From NCBI GenBank assembly GCA_032622095.1, contig CP136066.1:230026961-230090960 (forward strand): DNA of 64,000 nucleotides, written 5' to 3'. Positions 1 through 12,589 of the stretch are shown here, piece after piece (position 1 is the first letter of the stretch; each line of letters begins with the position of its first letter). A program made the position numbers and the translations under genes. The notes below the pieces were generated by a model. It searched no databases and was not told the DNA's origin. It worked only from the letters and a program-made list of their open reading frames with translations. The DNA is from Siphonodentalium dalli (taxonomy: Eukaryota > Mollusca > Scaphopoda > Gadilida > Siphonodentaliidae).

Positions 1-49
1 CTCCAGACGACTTTTCGCGAGGTAAAAGGCTACTCGAAACAAGTGGGAC

Positions 50-399
50 ATGGACCATCTCATCGACAAATTCAAAGGTGAGTTTATATTATTCTTGCCA
101 TTATTGATAACTTAGTTCCCGGTACTGCCATTTAATAACCAGATATTCGTGTTGACCCTTTCGAAATTCACGATTGATTGTGCATTTGAGAATGAAATTA
201 TATTTTACAATTATTCATCATCTTTTTCTGTATTTCAGGTGGGCACGGCACTGAGTTATTTGGAAGTTTAAACAAATCAACCACACATCATAAATCTTGG
301 GAAAAAGTTATTACCAAACCAAGTTTTTTGTATTTCTCCAGGAGTGTTCGAATCTACCAATCAAATGTGTTAGTGATACCCCCATGGCTGGTGAAATAA
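50..399 (+). CDS. Candidate two-exon small gene, unrecognised
   Basis: The first ATG (50) has G at -3 and +4 and is preceded by an in-frame stop at 22-24. Exon 1 runs to 77 and ends at a strong donor (AAAG then GTGAGT). The 161-bp intron ends in a pyrimidine-rich acceptor (TTTCTGTATTTCAG, ending 238). Phases match (1 + 2 bases), and exon 2 stays open from 239 to a TAA at 397-399, giving about 62 residues beginning MDHLIDKFKGG. The last ~17 codons lie inside the first unit of the adjacent 66-bp minisatellite, so the stop may be repeat-derived and the true gene may splice on. No domain, signal peptide or membrane segment is seen. It could be a real small gene, a gene 3' end, or chance splice-like signals. 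Confidence 0.33.
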
Positions 400-645
400 C
401 CCAGCATGGTAGTCGGAGTCTACCCCTCATTGTTGGGTGAAATATACCCCCGCCACTGTTGGGTGTGGTGAAATAACCCTACAAGAAGGTTCAAATCTAC
501 CCATCAAAGGGTTAATCATACCCACTATGGGTGGCAAAATTACCCTGCAAGAAGGTTCAAATCTACCCCTCAATGGGTTAATTATGCCCCCAATGTGTGG
601 TGAAATGTACCCCTCACAGTTGGGTAAAAACTTACCAACCAAAAT
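345..645 (+). repeat. 66-bp degenerate minisatellite
   Basis: About four to five diverged units built on GGTTCAAATCTACCC, GGGTTAATCATACCC and GGTGAAATTACCC. The best pair is at 487-552 and 553-618. The unit is 66 bp, a multiple of three, which explains the overlapping open frames on both strands. Confidence 0.8.
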
Positions 646-674
646 TACCACACAAGGGGGGGCGGATCAATGTG

Positions 675-710
675 CCCCCCCCCCCCCAGGTGGTACCCCC
701 CCCCCCCCCC
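675..710 (+). repeat. Poly-C tracts
   Basis: Two cytosine runs, 675-687 and 696-710, separated by AGGTGGTA. Length is likely to vary and to be error-prone in assembly. Confidence 0.9.
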
Positions 711-1885
711 AAGATTTTAGAGTGCGGACCATGCGGAGAGTATATTTTTTGTTTTTTCTTTCTTTGCCATATCCTGTATCCGTATATCGATTGCGCAATA
801 AAGTATCTATCTATCTATCTATATTATATTATGCCTTGTGGTAGTAGAATGCATATGTTGTGAAAACTTACTTGCTATGTCACCCAACGCCGGTGTTATT
901 GACCCATTTAATGCCGATATTGGCTAAATGAACACGGGAGAGCCCGAGCGTAATCTGCGTTTGATCTAGACTTTCAAGTCCACGATCCCCGTACTAAAAT
1001 ATGTTTCAGATTGTTGACCAATTTACGATATTGACCCACCGAGGAGGACTGCATTAAACAGCGATGAGATTAGTTCTATTTTCCATCGGAATATATACAT
1101 ACATGTATACCGATTTTGGTATATATATATACATGTATAGTCAGATATCGCTCATATTACTCCCAGTGTCAGAAACAGCGTGTCGCACATGACAGATGTG
1201 TTGTGATATAACCAACGATACAATGTTTTCGTCTCTTGATATGAATATTATTACAATAGTCCGTTCTGGTCATTTTGATATAAACCTTAGGACCGAGTGT
1301 TCTACATGTAAAATTGCAATTTATCGGACAATTTACTCAAACACCTGGCAGGCTATTTCATTGCGAAAAAGCTGTCATTGTTTACATTACGAGAGGATGT
1401 CAACAGACATATTAAACCGAGCCTAGCTATGCTCATTAACATAAGCGTCATGACTAGGAACTCGCTTCAATCTTCATGACTTTATGTGGCTTCCAGGTCT
1501 TTGATAATTCATCGACTAGTCGCTTGCATGCATGTTGAAGCAACAAGTATTCCAGGGTTCCCAACTGACGTTTGATCAAATATGTCGAAAGTTATTAGCT
1601 AGATCGTTAACAGCCTACTACACTAATAACATATATTAGATATATTTTTGTGTACTCTACCTATAGGTATAACACCACGTTACTATGGGTATAACAACTT
1701 TCTACTATAGATAAAACAAATTCTACTATAGGTATACATGTGTAACTTTCGACGCATTTCTCAATGGAAAGTGACCTACATACATTATAGTTGGGAATAA
1801 TACGATACGAAATTTTTTTCTTCTTAGAATTGTATTTTGTGGGCTTTGGTAAAGATCTAAAGCTCTGTCGTTATCTTCTAACCTA
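711..1885. other. No gene seen; short simple repeats
   Basis: No supported coding sequence. It contains a (TATC)n tract at about 804-822 and AT-rich tracts near 1090-1140. At 905-935 a segment matches, in reverse complement, the core of the repeat at 1886-2380 (TTAGCCAATATCGGCATTTA). Confidence 0.6.
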
Positions 1886-2380
1886 TACCGTTATTTAAGG
1901 GTTCAATGAACCCGGCCATGAACGAGATGGCGAGTCAATTCCCACCGTGTGATACATGTAGTCCCGAGTTCCTTTAGCCAATATCGGATTTTAAAGGGTT
2001 AATACAACCGGCGGTGGATGACACAGCAAATAAACGTTCACAACCTATACTTAGTATGTATCCCACTACCATAAGCATCATATTATGTTGCCTATGGGCC
2101 CATATGGTTGCCCGGGCTTGCCCGTGCTCTTTTGTGCTCTTCTGGCGCATATCGTCGTTTAAGGGGTTAATGAAGTCGGCCGTGAACGAGATGGCGAGTC
2201 AATCTTCACAGTATACCTTTAGTAAGTGCCTCGCTATCTGGTCGCTGTGTCTGTCCGGGATCTGCCGGTTCTTTTAGTCAATATCGGCATTTAAATGGTT
2301 AATAAACCCACCGGTGGATGACACAGCAAGTCGATTTTCATAATCTATGGTTATTTTGTATCCCACTACCATAAGGCATC
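1886..2380 (+). repeat. Diverged tandem duplication, ~270 bp units
   Basis: Two adjacent copies begin near 1893 and 2159. They share CGAGATGGCGAGTCAAT, then CAATATCGG with TTTAAA-GGGTTAATA, then GGTGGATGACACAGCAA and GTATCCCACTACCATAAG. An inverted fragment lies at 905-935. No coding capacity is recognised. Confidence 0.7.
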
Positions 2381-2390
2381 ATTACGCGCG

Positions 2391-2711
2391 CCGCGTGTAT
2401 ACAAATGTAGAGATTCTCGTTTCGCCTGGGCGCTGAAATTAACATGTGTGTTTTATTTATAGAATGGGAATTTTTGGGATGATTAAAAGTCGAACTGCGA
2501 GCCGGTGGCGAGTCCCGTATAAGGTGTAGTTGGGAATTTCAATTTCGTTTATTGTCGTTAATTAACGTTATGTCAATAGTATTGATTTTTGGTTTGTGAT
2601 AAGCTATGTCAATTACAAATAAAAGAAACGAAAAAGATAATTTGTAAGTCTTATATTTCAACTTTTATAGACTTTTTTCGTTCTCCAGCCCACTGGGGGT
2701 TGTGGTCGGAG
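2391..2711 (+). mobile_element. TE-A copy 1, left part
   Basis: It matches the reverse complement of 53780-53880 followed by 44000-44212, sharing GCGCGCCGC near the start, AGAATGGGAATTTTTGGGA, GAGTCCCGTA and CCCACTGGGGG. It is interrupted after 2711 by a 4.7-kb insertion and resumes at 7409. No ORF is seen and the class is unknown. It is useful as the uninterrupted empty site for the Ty3/gypsy insertion in copy 2. Confidence 0.75.
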
Positions 2712-4107
2712 CACTGTCTGGAATCAGTACGGCTGACTCATGTTTAGACGTTTCCGGTTTGGTCGCAAAGACAGAAACTCGACGGTATACAACCGACTAA
2801 AATGCTTGATTTTAGATGTTCAGACTGTCGTACCATAATGGAATCTTGGTCGGATATGTTCAGGATATGTTAACAGTGCACAGGAAACTAACCAGAGTTA
2901 TATAATGTCATACTTTGTTAGATTATAGCACAATTGAATCGAGAATTTTGTATATTTTTGTGCAAAAATTCGCTTTCAAATCCGTTTTACAAGTGTTTTA
3001 TCCTTTTAAAATTATAATCTTGCAGGTCATATATAATTCGTAATGTTTATCAAACAATAATCCGTAACCATTTTTCCATTCGGGTGTGTTGTATAGTAGA
3101 AAAAAGTATATTTTGGATGGTCATCGACGAATTTTTGTGTACGGTTTAGAATGCAGCTAGTGTACGGTTGATCAGCATTTCATGTCCTAGTTGTGTACGG
3201 TTCAGACGTACTGTTTATTGGGTTTCTGTCAGTTCTTTGTCGTATATTTTACAGAAAACCTGTCATTTTTAAGTTTATGAGTTAAAATTCATATATATAA
3301 CAAATGAATGTTTGTTTTCCACAATGCATGCTATTATGAACTCGTCGTTGCTGTGATATTCCGCACAGGGAATGTGACCGTAACCACGTGTTCATGGTTA
3401 TTCCGCACGATTAAGGGACCGATAGAATAAATATTGTGAAATCAGGTAGACAATTCCAAACGTTTGGGTGTAAGTGGCATGATTACCCACTGGCAGACTT
3501 TCAGAAACGGTTCCACGGAGGAGTTGTGTATTCCAAATGTTAACATGCTCACAATTGAACTACATATATGTATATATATATGGACAACTTAAGTTCATCG
3601 AATCAGAGTCTTGTCTATTTATGTATTTATTTATTCTGTGTGCGCGTTTGTGGCAACCACAAATAATCAATAATAGATTTTTCTTAACTGTGAACAAAAC
3701 GAAAACAAACAGAACATGCGTGGACCAAAAATCCGAAAACATGAAACAAAACTGTAAAAAGATAAAACATAAACTGCACGATATAGTGTTCTATTAATCC
3801 GCAAAGCCACGACAGGACCAATAACCATACAATAGGTATTTTGTTCTAGTAGAATACAAAACGTAGACAATTAAATAATGAATTGAATTCATATTTGAAA
3901 ACAATTGCATGGTCTGATATATAGTTTTAGTGTTCAAGATATTTTTAAACGTGTATAGTAAATTTAAACATGCAGCATTTTAACATTTTCGGCTTTGTAT
4001 TGGACCCCTATAGTGGTCAGATACGACCGTAAGGATGGAGAGAACACTATACTCGTAAACAAACCGAAGATAAAAATCATAATAATCAACTATTGGTCGC
4101 CCAGTAA

Positions 4108-5374
4108 AGGCTCGTCCACAGACCTGCGTAATGCATGCGTGTACACGTAAGGGTGCGTATATAATGGCTGATCGATGGGTCTACATGTATATACGGAGGG
4201 ATCATCTAAGTGGTTAGCACTTGTCCTCCGATCCCTTTAAAATAGCCTATATATGTATTACATGTATTTTATATTAATGTACTATTTAGAGCAAATACAA
4301 TATGTTTAAACTACAGACGATGTCTGTCAAGTGCGTCATGATTTTGTCAAACAATCAAATACTTTATTCTTTCACCCATAACCAAATTGCACAAATAAGG
4401 AAGATGTTATATAAATAGTCAAGCGGATAGTTAATTCGGGAGCTCATAAAAGCCGAACACAACCGAACACAACCGAACATAACCGAACACAAGTCCAAAT
4501 AATGGGAAATTTCACGAATAAAGTTCATAGGCATATGTATTCATGTTCACACTATTACTATACGAAGTGTGGTGGAGTTTGGGCCAATAATAAGTGTTTT
4601 ATTCGATATTTTGTAAAACGCGTTTAGTGTTCGGCATAGAAAAGCCGAACACAAGCTTTTGTTCGACACTCAGTCACCGGTAATTAATTAACACATATAG
4701 ATGTGGCGTTAGCTGGCGTTTGAGATATATAACTCTATATATAACTTCTATCTGAACTTGGGTGGGAAACATTAGCAGAAAGGAGAAAAAAATTTAAACT
4801 ACATCAGTTTTACAAAATGTTTGTTAGATCATCACCATCCTATTTATACAAAATGATGGGGCCTATCAAAAGCATGTTGTTTCTATAATAGTAGGAGCCA
4901 TCAAACACTGATTGCAACTAACTGTCAAAACACTGAATTACAATAGGTGAGAGACCACCACCAACAACAATTAAAGCATTTCGGCTTAGTGACCATATGT
5001 CAGATATTAATTATCACCTATGAGCGGATAAACTAATCCATGAGACAGAAGTTTGTGTTCGGCTTTTCTATGCCGAACACAAACGCGTTTTACAAAATAT
5101 CGAATAAAACACTTATTATTGGACCAAACTCCACCAAACTTCGTCTAGTAATAGTGTGAACATAAATACACATGCCTATGAACTTTAATTGTTATATTTC
5201 CCATTATTTGGACTTGTGTTCGGTTATGTTCGGTTGTGTTCGGTTGTGTTCGGCTTTTATACGCACCGCTTTTTTCATGTCTGTGAACGGTCTTGACACC
5301 GTGCGTAATGCGTATAGACCCATCAACCATGCGCACCCTTACGCATGCACGCTTTACACAGGTACGTGGACGAG
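4108..5374. repeat. Nested inverted repeat with (CCGAACACAA)n arms
   Basis: The left arm at 4449-4668 (AAAGCCGAACACAACCGAAC and onward) pairs with 5053-5262. Outer arms 4108-4185 and 5305-5374 pair more loosely (GTAAGGGTGCG, GATGGGTCTA). Each arm carries short tandem CGAACACAAC units, and a second inner GCCGAACACAA palindrome sits at each loop side (about 4630-4660 and 5053-5085). No coding capacity. Confidence 0.75.
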
Positions 5375-5413
5375 TCTTGAGACAGGCCTACATAATTAAT
5401 GTATGTAGTAGAT

Positions 5414-6768
5414 TAGTCCAAGTCTTCTTGTACTAAAACCAGCTAAGATATTGGGATGGCGATGCTGGCGTTTAGTCCAAGACCGCCCTATATGCTCGCT
5501 TATGACACGGCTTAAGCGTTAGTGACCCGCTCAAATAAAACCACAATTATATGAAATAAAATATCACAATTGCGACAATAAACGGATATTTTCCGCAGAA
5601 GACATGCTATTTTATCTGAAACCCACATCAGTTGTGAATTTAAAACGGTAATTTAATGCGAAAAGAGACATTTACCTCAATGTTTACAATTTTTTAAAAG
5701 TATGCGAACTCGGTTGACCTCGCGAACTGTGTTCGGCATTTTCCGTTGAAAATATTCCGTAGATTTTGGACAACAACGCAAATTACGAAGAATTCTCCAT
5801 TGTAATCGTAATTATGTGTGTCAATAAATAAAATAATAAATAGATTAATTAAACATTGAAGATATAAATGTAATACATTAAATAAATTACGGGGAATTAC
5901 AACCCTCTCAAAGTTTAAAACAGTGTAAACACAACGAGTATTAGAATAAATAATATGGTGCTACATTTCCCACATTTGGTGGACTTCGGCGAAATTAAGA
6001 TATATACTAAACGAACAGAGCAATATACTGCTCTTGTTAAGCACACAAAAAATCAAACAAAATTTGTATAAATTTTTAACCTTAAGTTTGAAAAGTCCCA
6101 CTAAAACGGAAGAACTATATTTCGAAACTGTGTGATTCGGTTCTCCGATTATTTTATCAACACACAAATCAAAATGCACATCACACGCATGGCAAGTCAG
6201 ACATAAGAGTTCTAATTTGCTCCAATTTTGACAAGTTGCTTGCGAAAATTGTCAACAAAACTACCGTTCTGATCCTCCATTATGTCATTAAGTTTTTAGT
6301 GCGGGAATTGTTCTGAAAGCACATAGAAAACTGGACTTTCGGGCGATCGGTTTTCGCTATTTTTGTTCGGAAAACCCGCGCTATATATAGAAACGGAAAG
6401 TAGAATTCTCAGAACAAACAGCGGATTATGCCGAACTTATTCGGACCACTTCGGCTTTCGGTTAAAACGTAAACAAACAGAGAAACAAATCGATGTTTAT
6501 GGCAATCAACCGGAATATTCTATGTGTAATTTAACATTAAAGTTAGATTATTATACACCATTGTGACCATAAGATGTGAGCCTTTCCGATGTATATAGCA
6601 TCATGTATTGATTTGCTAGGTAAATCGAGTAAAATACACCACAGATTCCCGCCACAGATCGTGGGCGTAAGTCGTGTGGTAGGATTGGTATGCAAGCGGG
6701 CTTGGACTAAACGCCAGCATCGCCATCCCAATATCTTAGCTGGTTTTAGTACAAGAAGACTTGGACTA
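5414..6768. mobile_element. 1.36-kb MULE-like non-autonomous element, 9-bp TSD
   Basis: Terminal inverted repeats of about 70 bp (TAGTCCAAGTCTTCTTG at 5414, its complement ending 6768) are almost identical. The direct flank GTAGTAGAT occurs perfectly at 5405-5413 and 6769-6777. A 9-bp duplication with long TIRs is typical of Mutator-like elements. The AT-rich interior has no convincing transposase, so it would move only in trans. It lies inside the 2712-7408 foldback and is therefore younger than it. Confidence 0.8.
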
Positions 6769-7408
6769 GTAGTAGATAAGCAATTTTATTGTTGCCGGAG
6801 TCCAAATCACGAACAAAACAATTAAATTTAGATTTGTCACATTTATTATTTATCCAACATCACGTGGTATATCCCAGAGAACGATTTTAAAAGAAAATTA
6901 GGTTAGTATTTATCCACACGATTCTGAGATAAACCGTACACACAATCACAATCGTTGACATCTAAACCGTACAATTTTTAACAACACCACCTGTTGAAAA
7001 ACAGTCACTATATCACGAAAAATGTATATTAAAGACAAGTGAAATTTCGTATGTGTCAGAGAAGGTTCCTAGTTCGCGATGGATGTTTTATTTGTTGAAT
7101 TGCTTTGCTGAAACATTGTGAATACAATCCTAGATGATTTATTTTTCTCGATTTTTTCTTTTTTTCACTTTTTACTTGGCATAAACCACGATCGTATCGT
7201 CGTATGAAATCATTTTGCGAGCGACTTTCAATGTACATAGAAACAAAATAATACAGAAACAACAACTGACTACATTGTCAATCCAAAAATCCGCGCATAA
7301 TGTTTTTTATTAAGCAAAAAAGTGTGCCTACCGCGACAACAACAATTCGAGATCCGACGAAACCGGAAACGTCTAAACATGAGTCAGCCGTACTGATTCC
7401 AGACAGTG

Positions 7409-7514
7409 GTCGGAGACGGCGGAGTCGGCCACCGGTTCGTAAATTCGGTGCTGGTTGTTATTGTTATTTTAACAGAATTCTGAGTTGGTCATTCGCGAAA
7501 CCAATATATTTTAT
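7409..7514 (+). mobile_element. TE-A copy 1, right part
   Basis: It continues TE-A after the foldback insertion and matches the reverse complement of about 43920-44030 (CCACCGGTTCGT, GAATTCTGAGTTGGTCATTC, ending CCAATATATTTTAT). A (TGTC)n tract follows at about 7535-7556. Confidence 0.75.
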
Positions 7515-7599
7515 CTATATCTATATTTGCGAATGTCTGTCTGTCTGTCTGTCTGTGTTCTATAGAAATTCACAGGGGACCACCTACATGGCACCAAAG

Positions 7600-8520
7600 G
7601 GGTCTAACAGGGGTAACTTTTTACGAGAAAGATAATGTTGCGGGTTAGAATTTTCTAAAGTGACGCCGTTGTTGGCAGAACAGGGGGAGGGGCAGAATAT
7701 TTTTTTTTGCCGATTGCCACCAAACTTATATATAATCATCCCCATGATATTTGGAATATAATGGTGTGGTCAAAATATGTCAAAATGGCGCCGTTCGAGT
7801 CAGGGTTGCACGGAAGTGGACAGGGGCACCAAAATTGATAAAATAATTTTAGCGCCAATTTCCACCAAATTGATACACAAATTCTTCTCCATGATGATAC
7901 TAAGAATCTAATTGTGTTATTTAAAGATGCCAAATTTATGTCTTCTGGATGAGAGATTGGGGGGGTGAGCACTAAATTTCATAAGAATTGGTTTAGTCGC
8001 CGATTACCACCAAACTTATACAAAAACATCCACATGGTATGAGGAGTCTAATGGTGTGGCTTAAAACTGTTAAAAGTGGCGTCATTCGAGTCAGGGTGCA
8101 CTGAAAAGGAGAGGGGCACCAAAATTGATACACAATATTTTTAGCGCCAATTTCCACCAAATTGACACACATTCTTATCCAGATACGAGGAATAAACTCA
8201 TGCGATTTAAAGACGCCATATCTGTGCTGTAACGTGTGAGATGTGAGTGTGGGGATGGGCTGGAAACTAAATTTGATAAAACAATTTTTAGTCACCAATT
8301 AGCACCAAACTGTTTGGGTGAGACATATGGGGGCGCTAAATTTGATACGATTTGTATACTCGCCAATTTTCATCAATGTTATATATATTCATCTCCATAA
8401 TGAGTCTGAGTGTGTGGTTTAATGATGTCAATAGTGGCGCCGCTTGAGTCCGAAATAGGGACGGGTGGTTACCAAAACTGATAAACATATGTTTAGTCGC
8501 AATTAACATCAAATGCACAC
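7600..8520 (+). repeat. Diverged ~150-bp tandem repeats, array 1
   Basis: At least five units share CCACCAAACTTATA, CATCTCCATG-TA, TCTAATGGTGTGG, GGCGCCGTTCGAGTCAGG and GGGGCACCAAAATTGATA. The leader GGGGTAACTTTTTACGAG at about 7610 recurs before array 2 (about 12575). No coding capacity is supported. Confidence 0.75.
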
Positions 8521-9844
8521 ATAGTCTGGTCGGAAAAGCTACATTTGTGGAATACTAGAACCCTAGAGGCATTTTTGGGGAAAAGTATGAAACTAAGTTT
8601 TCTAGCATAATTCAAGTATGCTGAATCCAATTAGGGTGCCTGTCGCTGCTTGTGACCCATATTTCACCCATAAAATCAACTTAAAGTCACATACTGTTTT
8701 TATTGCCGCGAAAATACAGTAAGTCAATATCGAGACATATTTCACACTCGTTATACATATACTCTCATGAACATGGGAATACTTTGTTATTTGAATCACC
8801 CCCTCGTGACTTTTCTGTCAGAACTATCTCAAGATATGCTATACATATATGGACAAGTATGTTATTTAATAAATAAACGCTCTTCATAAAATCACACCCG
8901 GTTGAAAGTACTGTGAATCAGGATTAAGTTGAAAATAGGACGTTTTTTCACAAATATCTTATAGATCAGTTCATGCTGTTTGGAACTGGTTGAGTGCTGT
9001 GACTTTATTTTGTGTTTTGTATATTAACTGATCATTTGAGCAATTAAATATGCAATTATTGGGGTCCTAGCCCCTTCCCACAAAACTTCGCGGTATAAAC
9101 TTTCACAAAAAAAAATCAAAATTCGGATTCTAGTCACATTTCAACAAGAAATTAACAGAACTTTGTAATCTAAGTGAGGCATATCATTACCTTTGAATAT
9201 TCCAACTCATTGGAACCAAAATTCTTACTTTGGCTCAAAATGGCTGCCAAAATGGCCGCCAAAATATGGAAAATGGTAAATATTGCCCCAGCGTGTCCTG
9301 CAATCGCTTACAAGTTGTGGTTGGTGTAAAAATTCTGCCTCATATACATTGAATACTAACATGTCTGATGCACTATGGTTAATTGTTACTATTGTCACCA
9401 CTGACATCACCGAAAATATTGGACTTTTCTCTCAAAAAATTGACATAAATATCGGCAAAAATTAACTTTTCACTTATGGATCTTTTTTGTCAATTAAAAT
9501 GTAACTGTCTTTGGATTCAATTGTGTTTATTTAACCCGAACATTATTCTCTGTGTTATCCGAAAAGGTAGTAAATTGTGACTCACTTGGTTATTATACAT
9601 GTTAGTTAATTAATTGACAACTATATGTTCTATTCTGGTTGTCCCAGTTCCGTATGGGGCATGACAAATTTATTTTGCAGTATGGAATTTTGCCGAGAAT
9701 CTATTTTGTGATTCTGGCCATATTATTGAGACGGAACCGAGATTAACCATAATATGTGGCTACTCTGGTCCATTATGATAACAAAAAATATCAACTGGAT
9801 ACAGGGTGGATGCCAAGATGGTAGTCAGGGAGTTACTCTATGAT
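8521..9844. other. No gene seen; inverted-repeat arm
   Basis: No gene. The stretch 8930-9000 (ATATCTTATAGATCAGTTCA...GGAACTGG) is the inverted match of about 11622-11682, and AAAATGGCCGCCAAAAT near 9247 is inverted near 11695. The minisatellite between them therefore sits inside an inverted-repeat unit. Confidence 0.55.
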
Positions 9845-11540
9845 TATAGTTGAGGTGAATAGGTATACAGGGAGTTATTGTATGTCATGAATGATGTGAA
9901 TAGGTATACAAGGAGTGATTATATGGTTATGTGTGGATTGTCCATGGTAAGATGTATAGGTATACAGGGAGAGGTCGTGGTCACGTGTGAGGTGAATCGG
10001 TATGGATGGAGTGGCTGTATGGTGTATGGTTGTGTCTATCCAGTACGGGTGCACCCGATGTGCATGTATGGACATTGATGTGGTGTATGGATATGGCTAC
10101 ATGGTCACCAATGTGTTGATTATGTATATATGGAGTGACTGAAAGGTCATGGGTGGGATGTACATGTGTTGTCTGTATGATCATGGATGAGGCGTGTGGA
10201 TAAATAGGGAGTTATGTTATGGTTACGGGTAAGGTGTATAGGTATACATAGAATGAATGTACCGTCATGATTGAAGTGAATAACTGTATATGCATACCTG
10301 GAGTAAGCTGGGTGGACATTATCGAGCGTGTGGGTATATAGGGAGTGTCCTTGTGGTATATATCTCGTGATGGGTTATCATTGGTGGGTGTATAGGGATT
10401 AGATGTATGATCATGGATGGCGTGTATGATTATACAGTGAGTTGCTGAATTGTCATGTGTGAGGTGTATATGCAAGTATGGAATGTATGAGTGGTCGTGT
10501 GTGCAGTTTTGTTGTATATCTGGAAGGGCCGAATGGCCGTTGGTGAGGTATATATGTATACCTGGAGTGACTCTATGGTCTAGGGTGGTCTGCATATGTA
10601 TATATCGAGTGGTTATATGACTATGTGTGTCGAATAGGTATACATGTAGTGACTGTATTGTCAATGGTGAGATGAGTACATGTAGGTATACAAGGAGTGA
10701 CTGTATGATCATAAATGTAATGAATAATATCTATACAGAGAGTGACTAAATGGTCATGTACCAGGTGTATGAGTATACCTGGTGTTCCTGCTTGGTGACT
10801 CGTGGCGGTGTGGTCACGTGTAAGTTATACGGGTATACACACGTGTTGCTATATGGTCATGGACGAGGGGTATGTGCAGGTGTGCGTGTATACATTGGGT
10901 CACTATATTGTTATGTCTGTGGTGTTTATGTATATATGGAATGACTAATGGGTGGCTTTCCACGTTTAACGTTTCCCTCATGTAGATACACACCATCAAG
11001 GTGTAGAACACTCTGACATGACCTCTCTATTTATTAACATATCCTTGAGTTATTGTGGAAAGCGATAGCCACACAAGGTACACATGTACAACCCACCCAT
11101 TACCTCAGTCACTACATATGTACATAAACACCACACAAATGACAATATAGTCACCCACTTTATACACGTACACCTGACCATACAACCATACTTGGTTATA
11201 CCCGTACATACCACAAATGACGATATAGCCACGATTCACCATGCATGAACACCAGGTATACTCCTACACATGGCACATGACCATATAGTCACTCTATGTA
11301 TACATATTCACCACATTCACGATCATACATTCACTCAGTGTGTACATATTCATCTCACTATGGACAAACAGCCACTACATATATACATATTCGCCATACC
11401 CGTGACCATAGGGTCAATCCAGGTATACATATACATCTCACCAATGGTGAGCCCTTCCAGATATACCAATACCCAAAACACACGACCACTTATACCTTCC
11501 ATACTTGAATATACACCTCACACGTGACAATTCAGCAACT
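9845..11540. repeat. ~46-48-bp minisatellite that reverses orientation
   Basis: From about 9845 to 10950, units read GGTATACA-GGAGTGACTGTATGGTCATG-GTGA on the plus strand. From about 11070 to 11540 the same unit appears as its complement (CATGACCATATAGTCACT...TATACATATTCACC). The switch is a non-repeat spacer at about 10950-11070. Open frames here come from the repeat and not from a gene. Confidence 0.8.
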
Positions 11541-12589
11541 CACTGTATACCGTACTAATACACACCGCTCCAGTGGTCAGTTAATATACAACACACAAAA
11601 TGAAGTAATATTACTCAACCAGTTCCAAACAACATGAACTGATCTAGAAGATATTTGTGAAAACAAATGTCATATTTTCAACTTCCGGTGGTCATTTTGG
11701 CGGCCATCTTGGAGGGTGAGTTTCAATTTTGCGCCAAAAAAGTGTCATTATGTCTTAGCTTCACGAACATATATACATTGGTATACATTTTACAAGATGT
11801 TCTCGCTATAATTTGCATAAACCTGACTTAGGGTCTGATCTGAAAAACGGGAGCCAGGATGGACGCCATCTTGTCTGGAGTCTGCACGGCCACTTTTTCT
11901 TCTTCTTGTTAACATTGCTTAAAAGTTGAAGGACATAATAAGGAACAAAATGAGTGGGGTGAAGTTAAGTCCCATGTGGGGGTGCAAGGGTACCCATATT
12001 GGCTCCCGGACTATAAGAGAATTCTTACGAGAATCCTCGATAAATATACAAAACAGCAATATCTTATCGTAGGTACCTGATTAATATGATGTTAGTGTCT
12101 CAAAATTATTACTGTGATGATAGTATCATGATGCAACGCGGCTTTGAACGTTCCGCGAGGAGTATATAAGTTTGAGTAAGTTCAAGGCCAGTTACGTGTT
12201 TTCATATGACGTTGTATGGTGCGCCGTATCAACAACCATCCAGCGAAGAAAACACGAAGATTTTAAAAGCCTTTTATTGAACCCTATGTTCATCCAATCG
12301 GGCGACAGGCAGTCTGTTTGTGTTCGGCACCTTCGAATTATGGTAAAAAAGTTGATTTGACACTTTTCCGCGGAAATGCTTCTAGAAATGTCTTTTCTGA
12401 GAATTACGACTAGACTAACACGTTCTTCTCAAATGATACGAGGAATAAAATCGAGCGTGTTAAAACCACCACATTTGGTACCTAGATATATTTGCAAATA
12501 TATATCTGTCTGTATGTGTTCTACATATAAATTCATGGGGTACAATCGAGATGGCACCAAGACATTCTATCAGGGGTAACTTTTTACGA
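11541..12589. other. No gene seen
   Basis: It contains the right inverted arm (11622-11715) of the 8.9-11.7 kb unit. No supported coding sequence, RNA gene or array otherwise. Confidence 0.5.

Larger units (their letters stand above)
2712..7408. mobile_element. 4.7-kb foldback DNA element with target duplication
   Basis: The ends are near-perfect inverted repeats (CACTGTCTGG at 2712; CCAGACAGTG ending 7408) with arms matching for at least ~55 bp. More diverged inverted matches lie inside (3128-3180 against 6930-6975). GTCGGAG flanks both sides (2705-2711 and 7409-7415); an 8-bp reading, GGTCGGAG, is also possible because the junction base is shared. The uninterrupted TE-A copy near 44030 shows the target site only once. 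No transposase ORF is visible. The 7-9 bp duplication suits hAT or MULE-like superfamilies but does not decide between them. Confidence 0.75.

Noticed and set aside
4190-4240. tRNA-like A-box (TCTAAGTGGTTAGCAC)
   Set aside because: No matching B-box or acceptor stem could be drawn around it.
10212-10712. 166-codon His-rich minus-strand frame
   Set aside because: Lies wholly in the orientation-switching minisatellite.
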